From Apricaphanius iberus (taxonomy: Eukaryota > Chordata > Actinopteri > Cyprinodontiformes > Aphaniidae), in the NCBI GenBank assembly GCA_028564705.1, contig JAPXFQ010000249.1, positions 1,240,001 to 1,304,000 on the forward strand: 64,000 bases of DNA, written 5' to 3'. This document shows, in pieces, positions 13,001 through 23,219 of this stretch. A program made the position numbers and the translations under genes. Under the pieces are notes generated by a model that saw only the letters and a list, made by a program, of their open reading frames with translations, had not been told where the DNA came from and did not search any database. Numbering within the stretch: position 1 is the first letter of the stretch; each line of letters begins with the position of its first letter.

Positions 13001-16000
13001 TTATTAATAGGATAAGCCTTGGTGGGTACTTGACTTTTTATTGAAGAAGATGTATCTATTTTCTTTAATTCGAGAGTTACAGTTTGGTCAGATGGTTAAT
13101 GTTTGGACTTGACATGACAATGCTTCCAAACACACATCAAAACTGGTTGTGGACTATGCTTCAAAGCTAGTCCTGTGCCAGAAAGTCAAACAGTATAAAT
13201 TCATTCTAACATTTCTGCCGGGAGGATTCGTCAAATACCCTTTACATAATATGCCTGAAACTTACTGATGGTAATGAAATGCACAGGTGCAAAGTGAGAA
13301 TTGCTCTCAGTTCTCATTTATCAGAACTAATTAGGTTGCATTTTGTAACATCATTTAACTTTGGAAAATAATTATTCGAATACAACATCAAATTAATTAA
13401 TATTAAATTCATGCCAATAATTAGTTTATGTAAGCCTCCTAACAGAACAGTATATGTATATCACAGATCTAAAGTGGTTTCCATTATTTGAAATTAAACC
13501 AATTAAAGACGTTAAATACTGTACATTTAAAATACCATCCTTTTCATTTAATTATATATTTTCATTTAGTTCAATTGACAACGGCTGGATTTACCTTTGG
13601 TTACATCCTCGTCACCTAAAAGTCTTTCAATATCATCGCCGCTAATCTTATCAAAGGCTTCATTAGTGGGGGCAAAGAGGGTGTAGTGTCCCGGCTGACC
13701 CAGTTTATCCAGAAGTCCCGCTTTCAGAGCTGCATCCTAGCAGGGTGTTTCACAAGCATAATTAGTAAACTTCCATGAAGAAAAAAATATAAAATAAGTA
13801 TATGTGAATACTTACAGCAAGGGTTGTCAGGTCGTCGTCAACCTCAATATAATCTCTGATGGTGCTTCCCACGGCAGTGATGACACGGTCAATGACATGA
13901 ACAACTCCATTGGTTGCGACCTGGTTACCATGGATAATCCTAGCACAGTTTACAGTCACCACCTGCGAACGATGAACATTTTCATGGTAAACCTCAGAAA
14001 CTTTATTCATAGGCAATATGTTTGTAGATGGACTGAAATTATACAGCATATTTCTTTTCATACCAACAAATTAAAGTGTTTCACTCTAGAATCACAAAGT
14101 CATAGACATTTATACAACAATTCAAAGATATCTAGGTATTTTGCAGTTAAGTGCTCTTTCCAGGGACACACCAACATGTGGCATAGGAAGCTGGAATTGA
14201 ACTTCCAACCGTCTGATTGCAAAATAACTACTTTACCAACTAATCTACCCCTTTAATTGTCATCACTATCACTATTCTGTAATCTGATCATGATCACATG
14301 TACCACTAAATGGCAATACTCACCCCATTGGAATAGTGGTTAATATGGAGGCCAAGGTCACTGTACATAGAGGTCAATTTCAATCCATTCTTTAAATCTT
14401 TGGTCAGCAGGCGTTTGTTGACCATATGATAGTGCAGAGCGTTGTAGAGCTCAATGTTGACGTTGCTGACCAGTGCACTCCTTACTGTCTGTAAGATTAA
14501 GGGAAACAAAGTGGTTAAATGTGACGGATAGACTGAGACGTTACAGACGTTCTGTTTTGTCTTAACTCACCTCATCCAACAGCTCCCAGGCCTCATTACT
14601 TGGAGCAAAGAATGTGAAGGATCCTGGTCCCTCGATCTCAGGTCTTAGTTTGGAAATGTCAGCATAATTTTGGGTTGAGGTGGCCTTCACAAGAGCCAGA
14701 CTCCCATACACATGGTCAATTGGAGCAACTAAACAAAATATATGTACATATATGATATTGTAAAAATCAAAAATAAACTCTCTAACACATTATTTTGTTT
14801 TCAAAAAGATTATATGTTAAGAAAATGTGACTGCTCTCTCTCCCATTTAATTCTCATTTAAATCTGAGTTCAAAACTATTTCACAAACGTTCTTCAGAAG
14901 GATTGTATAGCTCTGTCTAACTTTTTCTACCTAGTTTGTTCTAGCACCAACTATACCTGCAGGACAGCCAGGCATGCCTTCGAGCTTGATGTATCCTGGA
15001 CAGCACTCATACAGCACAGTCCTGCAGAGAACACGTACAAGCATACAAGTGAAAACCATGTGTATTTCACATTCTTTATATTTGTGCTTGAAATAACTTT
15101 TTCTGAACTTAGTTGTGTAACAAGTTTGGCATTTTTAATAAGTTGTATGTTTTGGTTTAAGTTGTCAGTCTTTTAGGGAATTCTTCTGTGTTTGCAGATG
15201 TAATTCACTATCCCCAGGATTATCTCAACACAGTGTGATCCAGTAGTTTGAGCCAAAATGTCAGGGAAAGGGTGCCTTGAGGATAATGTTACAATTTCAG
15301 TATTAGATTATTTTCATGCCAAGGCATTTTCTTTGAAGATAACCATTTATTTTGAACCTTTCTTGACATTTGATCAACCTCAGACATGTTGGAATGATGG
15401 CATTTAAAAGTGCTGTATTATGCAGTTATCATAATAGACACACAAGCACAAAAATCATTACTATAGAAACTGTAACTAAATATGTTGTTTAAAAAAACTC
15501 TCCAGATATTTCCATTTTTTCCTCACTTGAGAATTACAAAATACAAATTGTTCCAGTTCAAATGGCTTCTTAGTGAAGAAAGAAGGAAAGATTTTCTGCT
15601 TTTACTCATTTTGCCTGACACTACACTCCAAAGAGGACTGTAAAACTTAATATGCAGCTGCACAATAAATACATGATTTACTCCAACGTGTTCCGTCGTG
15701 TCAAATCTGCAGCCTCTGATTCTGACAGTAAAACAACTATGTGATGATGTACATTTCACCCCAAATAACTCCCAGGTATTAAACAATAAAGGACCCTCAA
15801 GACATGACCAGTCCGGATGCAGCTATTAAAGATAAGCAATGCCATATGCTCCCAGAGATGCCTGGGGAGATCATTAAATGAGATTTCTTTGGTCTATCGT
15901 GAGAAGTTGATCCTAACCCAGCTACAGTTTAATATAGTTAAAGTTATCAAGGAAAAAATAGCAAGAACAAAATTGGGCTGTCACATTTTAAGAATAAATC

Positions 16001-18590
16001 ACTTACGACTGGATCAACAAAAAGAGACATCATTCTACAGTGATTCAATTGAATTTACATGGAGGCATATACTACTCAGATGTAGGAGGTTTCCTTTCTG
16101 AGACGTTTAAAATGTACATGCAATTTTAGATCCACATGTCTGCTCCAGCTGTAGCAGATAGCTAAGTCTAGAAATAAATAACAGTGCTGTCCTTATGGTA
16201 TACCATGTTTAAAACTTAAATCATAAACATGAAACAAGGTCTGCAACGCTGTTGTCTAATAAAATGAAAATTCAATTAACTCAGAACTATCAACTGTTGA
16301 GACTTTATAGGTAGATAGATTATTCAGGCACATTGTTGTTTGATCCACTGCAGATATTTTAAACAGTTCAAAGACCCCTGGTTTTAGGTCATGTCTAACT
16401 GCGTGCATATAACATCTGTATTAGAATCAAGGTTGAACAGAGTTGCAGGGATAGAGATGAGCTCATAAACGCCCCGATGGGGCAGAGTCAGCAAAACTCA
16501 TTATATTGCTCTCCCACACCAAGGGATTGTGTCTGGCGAGGGGCCTGGAAACTTTTGACCAACAGCATCTTTATACAAGTACTGTTCCACTTCATATCTT
16601 GATAACTTTAGTGTAACGTTTCCACTGGTTAAAGTATGTACTGTATTCTAATGTAATACATCATAACCTGTCAGAGAACTTGGTAGTAAAGTTTTCTTGG
16701 AATGAGACTCACTTTGGAAGCACACGTGTTCCCTTTGGAAAAAGGAACAAAATATTTTTTTGCTGGCAAAATGAGGTTGAACCCAGTTGGAACAATATGA
16801 GAAGAACAAGTTAAAACTTACTGTCTGGACTCCTGCTGTTAATAGCCTAAAGATGTGGAAATAACTATAATTGTGTAATAAATAAATATATCGCAACACG
16901 CTGTGCATGTTGTGTTATGCAAAGCTGTGTTTAAGTGGTTTAGTGTAACACAAACACACTTCCTGATTTTAGTGACGGATTACAGTCTGAGTGCACTTGT
17001 ACAGCACTCAAGTCAGGGTGACTGAAAGAATATTTTTAGAGCAGGCAATGCTTTTTAGTCAGCTTTGAGAATGTTGCCAAACTAAAAAAAAAAGTGCTAA
17101 CCTGAATGATTTTCTACTGTCTGGGAATAATAAATATAGTGTTTGTTCCAAAAGTTTCAAATTAAATTAAAACCACTACTACACTAAAATGTAATGTATG
17201 CTGGTTTTGCGTGTGCGTTTTCCCTTGCATGGTGGGTTTAATCAAGATAGTTTATAGTGCTTTTCCAGTGGGGGGAGGGGGTGGGTCAGAAGGAGGGGCT
17301 CACCCATGGTACTGTACCATTTATGTTTGAATAGAATGGAATAAAACATTGTTTATTGTCCCATGGAGGGGTTTCAAACTCATTAGAACCACTTCTATGA
17401 AGATCTGCAATTACATTTAAAACAATGCATTTTGGTAGTGAGGGAGAAAATGACTGAAAGACCTTCAGAAACCTGGCATGGCTTAGCTTTATGTTTAAGC
17501 TCCAAGTGCTGAGCCAGCAAGACTACTGACAAAAAGGAGGTTTTAATGAAAGAGTTGAGTGTTTCCGTTCATGAATAGTCACTATTCTGCAGCCACATCA
17601 TATCCTTGAATCAGTGGTTCACCGCTGTGGCACCCAAAGACCACCAAACCTCTAAAATTATGAAAACCGTATTGAAGTTTATTGGATCAACTAGGATTGT
17701 CTTCAAGACAAAAAGTTTTAGGACCGCTCTCTATAAATGTGTTTTTCCTACTACACACAACTGAATCTCAAAGTAGCCTAACAGATGTCTGTTACTGTTT
17801 AGACATCTGAGTTTCCATGAAAGAAGAAACAGGAGAAGATAGCAGAGCAGGCAGAAAGAGCAAAAATGCTCTCAGAAACAAACAGACCTAAAGATATAGG
17901 TAACTGTATTTCCTAAGCCTACATGTCACATCTTTAAACTGGATAACCAACTTACGCTTTCTTTCCACAGATGGACCCACGGTACCAGTTTCGACAAGTG
18001 CTAAAGTATTTCTTCTTTGACCCCATGACTTGTTGAAGGGCACAGACATTGGGTCTGATAAGATTTGTTGGAGAAAATATGACAAGAATTAATAAGCATA
18101 ACAAAAACAAGTAAAAATATTTTTTTAAATCAAATTACTCATTTTGAAAATGTGAGAACAAAATATCTGTTCAGTGAGATATCAAACATTCAAACAAACA
18201 AACCAAATATATATATATATATGCAACAAAAAATATATATATATGCAACAAAAAACAGCTGTTTTTTTGTTGCAGGGCTTTTTTAAACTAAATCATGAGA
18301 AAGTACATTTTCCTAAAAAGCAACATATGTAAATAGACAAAGATGATGAGAACTGCCATAAAACCATCAATATTCACGCATTTGCATTGAAACATTTAGG
18401 TTTCAGAGTTTATCTGTCCAAACAAAAAAGTTTTTTTACATTAAAATGATCTCTGATATTATTTGACTTACCCTTCTTTTTTTGCCCTGATGCGACTGTG
18501 GGTGACTATTTTGTCATAAGCTGAGGAGTCAGCATAATCAAAGGTAGAGAGCACAAAGAGTGCAAATGCGGCCACAAAGAGGAGCTTCAT
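4720..18590 (-). CDS. postn: Periostin, 21 coding exons, complete
   Basis: Secreted matricellular protein of the TGFBI/fasciclin family that binds matrix partners and integrins in connective tissue. Coding exons in gene order: 18472-18590, 17956-18054, 14957-15021, 14571-14728, 14324-14488, 13816-13962, 13595-13736, 10649-10861, 10389-10523, 8922-9070, 8634-8770, 8315-8445, 8102-8232, 7777-7879, 7588-7655, 7365-7386, 6976-7062, 6360-6512, 6236-6283, 5990-6067, 4720-4748. All junctions are GT-AG and the phases agree; the total is 2,379 nt, 792 residues plus stop. Domains: signal peptide about 1-22, cysteine-rich EMI about 36-94, FAS1-1 97-230, FAS1-2 234-367, FAS1-3 370-494, FAS1-4 498-630, then a basic, repeat-bearing tail ending in GNRRRGRN. 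Family markers include [31 protein letters not shown] and [25 protein letters not shown] is excluded by the long tail with VIEG repeats. Teleosts have more than one periostin copy and I cannot tell which this is. The smallest exon and a possible missed exon near 5,400 are the weak points. Confidence 0.95.
6360..6495 (-). repeat. postn: 39-bp in-frame tandem repeat in the periostin tail
   Basis: Inside the exon 6360-6512 a 39-bp unit is repeated 3.5 times on the minus strand: 6495-6457, 6456-6418, 6417-6379, then a partial unit to 6360. Each unit encodes V-T-R-V-I-E-G-(Q/E)-P-(T/S)-I-T-K. The copies differ mostly at synonymous or third positions, which points to old duplication under protein-level constraint. 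Periostins in general carry looser versions of this VIEG/ITK motif in the tail, where alternative splicing is known in mammals. Confidence 0.9.
8102..10861 (-). CDS. postn: Periostin exons 8-13: FAS1 domains 2-4
   Basis: Six exons (10649-10861, 10389-10523, 8922-9070, 8634-8770, 8315-8445, 8102-8232). They finish FAS1-2 ([35 protein letters not shown]), encode FAS1-3 ([51 protein letters not shown]) and most of FAS1-4 ([20 protein letters not shown]). The intron after the 10,389 exon contains a THAP-like relic in the opposite orientation. Strong residue conservation here makes this the most secure part of the gene model. Confidence 0.94.
9500..9690 (+). pseudogene. THAP-domain-like relic in a periostin intron
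   Basis: On the strand opposite to periostin, a frame reads [20 protein letters not shown] and then INRLALK (about 9,526-9,624). This resembles the second half of a THAP zinc-binding domain, whose hallmark is C-x2-H-F with a following basic/LK segment. After LALK the resemblance continues in another frame (GKAIPSDL, to about 9,660), indicating a frameshift. The first half of the C2CH motif is not apparent. It is probably a decayed copy of a THAP gene or of a THAP-bearing transposon. Recognition rests on a short stretch. Confidence 0.4.
13595..14728 (-). CDS. postn: Periostin exons 4-7: FAS1 domain 1 and start of FAS1 domain 2
   Basis: Four exons (14571-14728, 14324-14488, 13816-13962, 13595-13736). 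The first three hold the first FAS1 domain, with PIDHVYGSL, the motif [33 protein letters not shown] and [11 protein letters not shown]. The exon at 13,595 begins the second FAS1 domain with [26 protein letters not shown] strings and NGVxHxIDxVxxP are the family's two conserved blocks. A tRNA-derived SINE fragment sits in the intron between the exons at 13,962 and 14,324. Confidence 0.93.
14126..14251 (-). mobile_element. tRNA-derived SINE fragment
   Basis: Read on the minus strand it starts GGGGTAGATTAGTTGGTAAA, goes on to a pol III B-box-like GTTCAATTCC (about 14,189-14,205), and then has the teleost repeat phrase with CATGTTGGTGTGTCCCTGG. This is the head and part of the body of a widespread fish SINE-like repeat. 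The tail is missing or degraded. It lies within a periostin intron. Confidence 0.5.
17956..18054 (-). CDS. postn: Periostin exon 2: EMI domain core
   Basis: Encodes [20 protein letters not shown] and then [12 protein letters not shown], the conserved EMI motif with three cysteines. It is bounded by cag on the 5' side and gtaagt on the 3' side. The following intron (15,022-17,955) is about 2.9 kb and shows no further exon. Exon 3 (14,957-15,021) completes the domain with [20 protein letters not shown]. Confidence 0.93.
18245..18273. repeat. Near-perfect palindrome beside (AT)n in periostin intron 1
   Basis: Arms gcaacaaaaaacag and ctgtttttttgttgc pair almost completely around a central CAGCTG, differing by one A/T in run length. 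Immediately to the left are two copies of an (AT)n-gcaacaaaaa unit (about 18,207-18,255). The structure could form a hairpin or cruciform. Confidence 0.75.
18472..18590 (-). CDS. postn: Periostin exon 1: signal peptide and start of EMI
   Basis: The start codon at 18,590-18,588 opens a frame beginning [16 protein letters not shown], a typical hydrophobic secretion signal. [11 protein letters not shown] follows, which is the conserved lead-in to the EMI domain. The exon ends GAAGG before gtaagt, and the split glycine codon is completed by the next exon (17,956-18,054), which encodes PNVCALQQV and the cysteines of the EMI core. A TATA-like box lies about 60 bases upstream, supporting this as the first coding exon. 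Confidence 0.93.
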
Positions 18591-18645
18591 TCTTGATTCC
18601 TGAATGCCCCTCCAACCCAGAGTAAAAGGAGCACAGTGTTAGCTC

Positions 18646-18657
18646 GAGTTTATATAG
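18646..18657 (-). promoter_or_regulatory. postn: TATA-like box of periostin
   Basis: On the minus strand the sequence reads GAGCTATATAAACTC, a good TATA box, about 60 bases upstream of the periostin start codon. Transcription would start near 18,620, leaving a 5' UTR of about 30-35 bases. No upstream splice acceptor is needed. Confidence 0.6.
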
Positions 18658-19086
18658 CTCATGTCTCACCCTCTGCTCCAGGAGGATGGCCGGATTTCTG
18701 ACATACAGGAACAACTCAAACCTTTCCAAATGGTACATTTCTTGTGACTGACACAATACTTTGTAACATTGTTAACAAATGATATGATGGTATTTGTGGG
18801 ACAAAATTACTTAAAGATGCAAAGTGCAGATGCTTTTTTCTCATTTAGAACTAACATCTCTTTTCAAAACTCAAAGCAAAGCTTCGAGGAAAAAAAATCT
18901 GTTAAAGCACATTGCAAACTAAATCATTAAGAAGTCATTTTACTTGGAATAATGAATTAGGACATAACCAGTCTATAAAATGGTCATTCCTAAACAATGA
19001 AGAAAAAAGAAAAATAACAAAACTGTACATCATTTTTGAAGAAACACCTCTAAGCTGAATGTGTACTTGCTTCAGAATGCAGTTTG

Positions 19087-19102
19087 TTCCCCCTAGTGGC
19101 AG
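19087..19102 (-). promoter_or_regulatory. CTCF-like motif between periostin and trpc4
   Basis: The minus strand reads CTGCCACTAGGGGGAA. This fits the vertebrate CTCF core (CCACTAG followed by a G run) with one mismatch at the usual GGC position. Sequence match only; binding is unproven. Confidence 0.35.
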
Positions 19103-19171
19103 AAAAGAGGAAAAACACGTTTATTTTGTAAACAAATCGGACACACCATCATATCTGCTTCCAATCCGGAA

Positions 19172-19172
<1 letters not shown>

Positions 19173-19212
<40 letters not shown>
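19173..19212. repeat. (TA)20 microsatellite
   Basis: An uninterrupted alternating TA run of about 40 bases. Confidence 0.95.
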
Positions 19213-19216
<4 letters not shown>

Positions 19217-22200
19217 TTTTAAAAATAAATACATAATAACATTTTGTAATACCAATTATTCTCATTTAAAGTATTTTTATACATAGTGAGAAAATGTAGC
19301 ATTGTATCCCTCCAAAATCATCAAACTTTACTTTTTTTTCTGTTTCTGTTCAGTTAGGATCAAATTATTTTTTTAATTTGCTGAATCCCAGAACAATCAG
19401 AGAGAAAATAGTTTATATTTTTTAAAAGTGCTTTGGACCATGCTGAGGGTCACTGTCCATTTGTAGGACCCCACAAAAACATCTCTTATTTTTGGGTGTT
19501 TAGCAAATAGAAATATTTTTTAGTATCCTAACTTACATCAACAGGTGCAAACACAGTTTAGTATGATTTAATGTCAGACATCTCTTTATACAGTGTAGCA
19601 TATTCAAATATCTGGTTTCAACCTTCCTCATAACATTTAACTGTAATTTTCTCAACAAACTGTTCACTTTTAAAAGACTCAAAGTTTTGAACAAAGTGAA
19701 CTCATAAGGGGTTAATAAGTCAAATGTATGCTAGATCTCGATAATGTAGAATATAAAAAAGGACTGCATTGCATTATATAGCCACTGGCCTTGCCACACA
19801 GTATATATTACATTCAACTGTTGCTGTTTCTCTAGAAACTTGAATCAGTTTTAACACTACTTTTCAAGTCAAGTTAGGTCTTTAACTGGCTCGATTTTAT
19901 GAATACCAGTCATTTTTTCAGTAGTTTGGCATGGATGGCTATTGGTAATTTTCTGATATGGCACTTGAAAGTAAAAAAAAAAAGTGACTTCGGTATAATG
20001 AACATGAAGGTATAAATCTGTTTACGAATTATGCATTTTAATTGCAGGCTAAAATATTCTAAATGTTATGCCCAAATTCGTAATATATCATAAACTCTTT
20101 CTTTATGAGTTTTATTATTAAACTGAGTTCAAATTGGCTGATGATAAAGTGATGATCCTTTTACCTATATCTTCATATCTATCAGAGGGCACACATTAAA
20201 TAAACAATATAACAGAAAAACTATATCAACTATACATGAGAACATTTATAACCATTCTTCTCATGATTATGATTCCTTGGTTACATAAAAAAAAGACAAA
20301 ATTGGTGTGGGTAGGGTCACTGTCAAAATAGCTCCAATTGTAATATAAATGCAGCTGATTGAAAACTGACTGTGTTGCTAGTTATGCAGACTGCATTAAA
20401 TCATGTATCAGATTGGCATTTGAATTCTGAATTCTAATTCTTATTTAGGCCATAATTATTGGGTACCATCATTATGTTAATGTGAGTTATGAACTATGAC
20501 AGCATAGCAGTTTTTATATTACTTATCTTTGCCAGTAAGCATGAGACTGAATAAGGTATGTGGGAAACATTCTGGATTTAAAAAACGTCTAAATATGTTA
20601 AACTGTTTAAAGACAAACTCATCTCCAATATTTACATTTCCAACACGCATTTATTTTAATAAAGGCAAATTAGAAGATCACATCATTTGGATTTACTTTA
20701 TTAGATACTTTTTTTATATATGGTTTTATCAGTAGTAAAAATTGTCAAAGCAATTAAAAATATTTATCACCTGCCTGCAAGATATAAAACACTGATAACA
20801 TAGCAGATTTTTAGAAAGTACATTCTGAAATTGATCCAGAAATTTGCAAATACTGTGCCTTCTCTTCCTTAACATCATTATAAAAATTATTCGCTCTCAC
20901 AGCTTTAGCATAATTAGGGTAATAAATATGAAGGACATTTTATCTCTAATAGTCAAAGCTTGGTGCATTCCATTTAAAAGTTATAGAAGATAATGAATAA
21001 ATTAAACATCACATTATCTTTAACAGTGGATACAACCAGGTTTACATACATAGTGTCAACTGTCACAATAGGATTAGATACAGCTTTTCTTGCAAAAAAT
21101 AAAAAAAAGACATCTAATGTCAAAAAAAAAAGCTTTCTGCCTTTTTTGTTAAGAGAGTATTCTATAGGTCACAGTGAGAAGATGGATGGGTGGAAGAGCA
21201 TAAGAAATGACATGTTAAAATGCTTTGAATGAGTTGGTCAAGGTAAGAGCTGCTTAATATCTCTGTTATAGTGCTCTATGTCAAATTCACAGATCACTAA
21301 TACAGCAATGCCTTCACTTATAAAGATAAAAAAAATGTATGGGTCCTTTATATGACTGATTGAACGCAACAACGTATAAGCCAGTCTCTCCAGGATTTTG
21401 CTGTACTTTTCTTGTTATTGTTGTGGCCTAAAATGCCAGATGTTGCAGTAGCTTTGTGTTGCCACAAAATTTGCAATATTCTATTTGTGATTTAGTTTTT
21501 GGCAATCACTGGAAAAAAGTTTTAAAAGCAAGCTTTTTTTTTCTATACTACTTTATAACATTATCAGAGTTAAGAGTCTATATTGTCACATAAACGTTAG
21601 TAAAGTAAAATCACTTTAAATGTAATTTTAACAGAAGATAACTCAAAAATGTGTACAGATTAGATTGGGTCCCCACTAGAAGAACTTTTATTTGGGTTCT
21701 ACACTCCAAGACCCACACTGGCCCCTTTTAGTGCCTCTTTATTAGCCACCTGGATACACCCTGCTCAGCAGCACTGAACATGTAGGAATAATCACCTATA
21801 AATCATTCTAAAAACTTGCAAACGTGTCTGTCAGGAGAGAGTGAGAAAGTTTTTTGTTTTTTTTCACTGTTCGCTACACAGCATTGAGTCGGTCGATTTT
21901 GACGATGTAAATTTGGTTTCTTCCGGACCAAAAGCATAAACAGCTGCTCTCTCGGGCTGAAAGAGCTGGAAAAAAGAGCCTTGATCAGCTGCCAAAGTTA
22001 TCCCCCAATCGTAATAAAAGGAAACTAGACTTAAGTTCTAGTTTTTAATCCTAAATAACTAAGTGGATGTAAAAAGTAATTGAGTCTAGAGCTTTTGTCT
22101 GTCACATAAAGACTGTTTTCCTGAAAATGTGCTTTTCACTGCTGCTGTCTCTGCACATCACTGTTCACAGCTGATTTTCTAACTGGACTTACACGTAGTT

Positions 22201-22715
22201 GACCTATTTTGGATTCAAAACGGCGTATTTTGGCAAAAGGATATGGATTTACATGACTGGAATAAGGAAACTGTACCCCATTCTTTGGCAAACTGCAAAT
22301 GTAACATTTTTCATTCTCGATCCCTCTCACATAAGAAACAGGGAGTGTATATGATATGCAACAGCGTCAGACATACGATAATGAAAGGGAAAGTCACAAT
22401 TGGTAAAAGAAGTGGTAAAGATGTAATAATTTGATACAATTTCAAGACATGCAGAATTTGCAGGGAGTGCATGAATTTGCGTTAATAATTTCGAATGCAA
22501 CATCACAAAATCCTGGAGGGACTGATAAGCACAATACAGAGTGTACCTACTGTAGTAGTAATGTCACTACCTTTCTTTAGAATATTCAGATTAGGTAAAT
22601 AATGATAAATAATGATTACATATTTGACCCGAAATTTTCTTCTAGTGTGCATTCTTTGTTTTACTTTCTTTCAGTGTCACTTTTGCACTTCACTTTTTGG
22701 ACCATTTTTCACTTC

Positions 22716-23219
22716 CTAAGAACGGACTGTAGAAGAAAGCTCTATGTCCTGAATGTCTGTGCTCACTTTCTGTGAGACTTCCACATCTGCTTTCCCACTC
22801 TGAGCTTGTTCTTGGGTTAATCCACCAGATGCCGCAGACAAGGAATTTATATCATGGCACTTTAAAAAGGAGGTTTCTTTCTGTCTCTGAGAGGACTCAT
22901 GGTTTGACTGCTCTTTTGATATTTCAATCTCCGTCTTTTCCGAACTCCACACAACAACAGAACAATTGCTTGGAATACTTGAACACGGAGAGTTGGTGGT
23001 GTTGGCAGCTTTACTTTGGAGTACAGCAGGGGAATTTGCATCCAACATATGTGGGGTTTTCTGAGACTCATTGGCAGTAGGTTTACGACTATATTTGAAA
23101 GAGTTTCCAGGGTATGCCAATGTTGTACTTGCAACTGGACTTGTTCCACCACAGTGAGGTTTACCCTTCATCATTCCCAAAACTTCATAGCGGAAACTGG
23201 AGATATCTTGCTTAAGCTC
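22716..23219 (-). CDS. trpc4: trpc4 last exon: C-terminal tail
   Basis: Begins with [15 protein letters not shown], which joins in frame to NFK of the preceding exon. After MMKGK the sequence becomes Ser/Thr/Gln-rich and low in conservation, and it stops at TAG (22,718-22,716) after [10 protein letters not shown]. The mammalian TRPC4 and TRPC5 tails end in a class I PDZ-binding motif (TTRL); this one ends in T-V-R-S. I see no TTRL-encoding sequence just downstream on the same strand. Confidence 0.85.
   Translation of the reverse strand, partial: ELKQDISSFRYEVLGMMKGKPHCGGTSPVASTTLAYPGNSFKYSRKPTANESQKTPHMLDANSPAVLQSKAANTTNSPCSSIPSNCSVVVWSSEKTEIEISKEQSNHESSQRQKETSFLKCHDINSLSAASGGLTQEQAQSGKADVEVSQKVSTDIQDIELSSTVRS

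Larger units (their letters stand above)
18660..21700. other. Spacer between trpc4 and periostin
   Basis: About 3 kb of AT-rich DNA with a (TA)n microsatellite and a CTCF-like motif but no recognised exon. It contains the periostin upstream region and, at its right, the possible end of the trpc4 3' UTR: minus-strand AATAAA words occur near 21,686 and 21,742. Confidence 0.5.

Noticed and set aside
13804..14256. 150-codon plus-strand open frame.
   Set aside because: It overlaps a periostin exon antisense and runs into a SINE fragment. No family resemblance.
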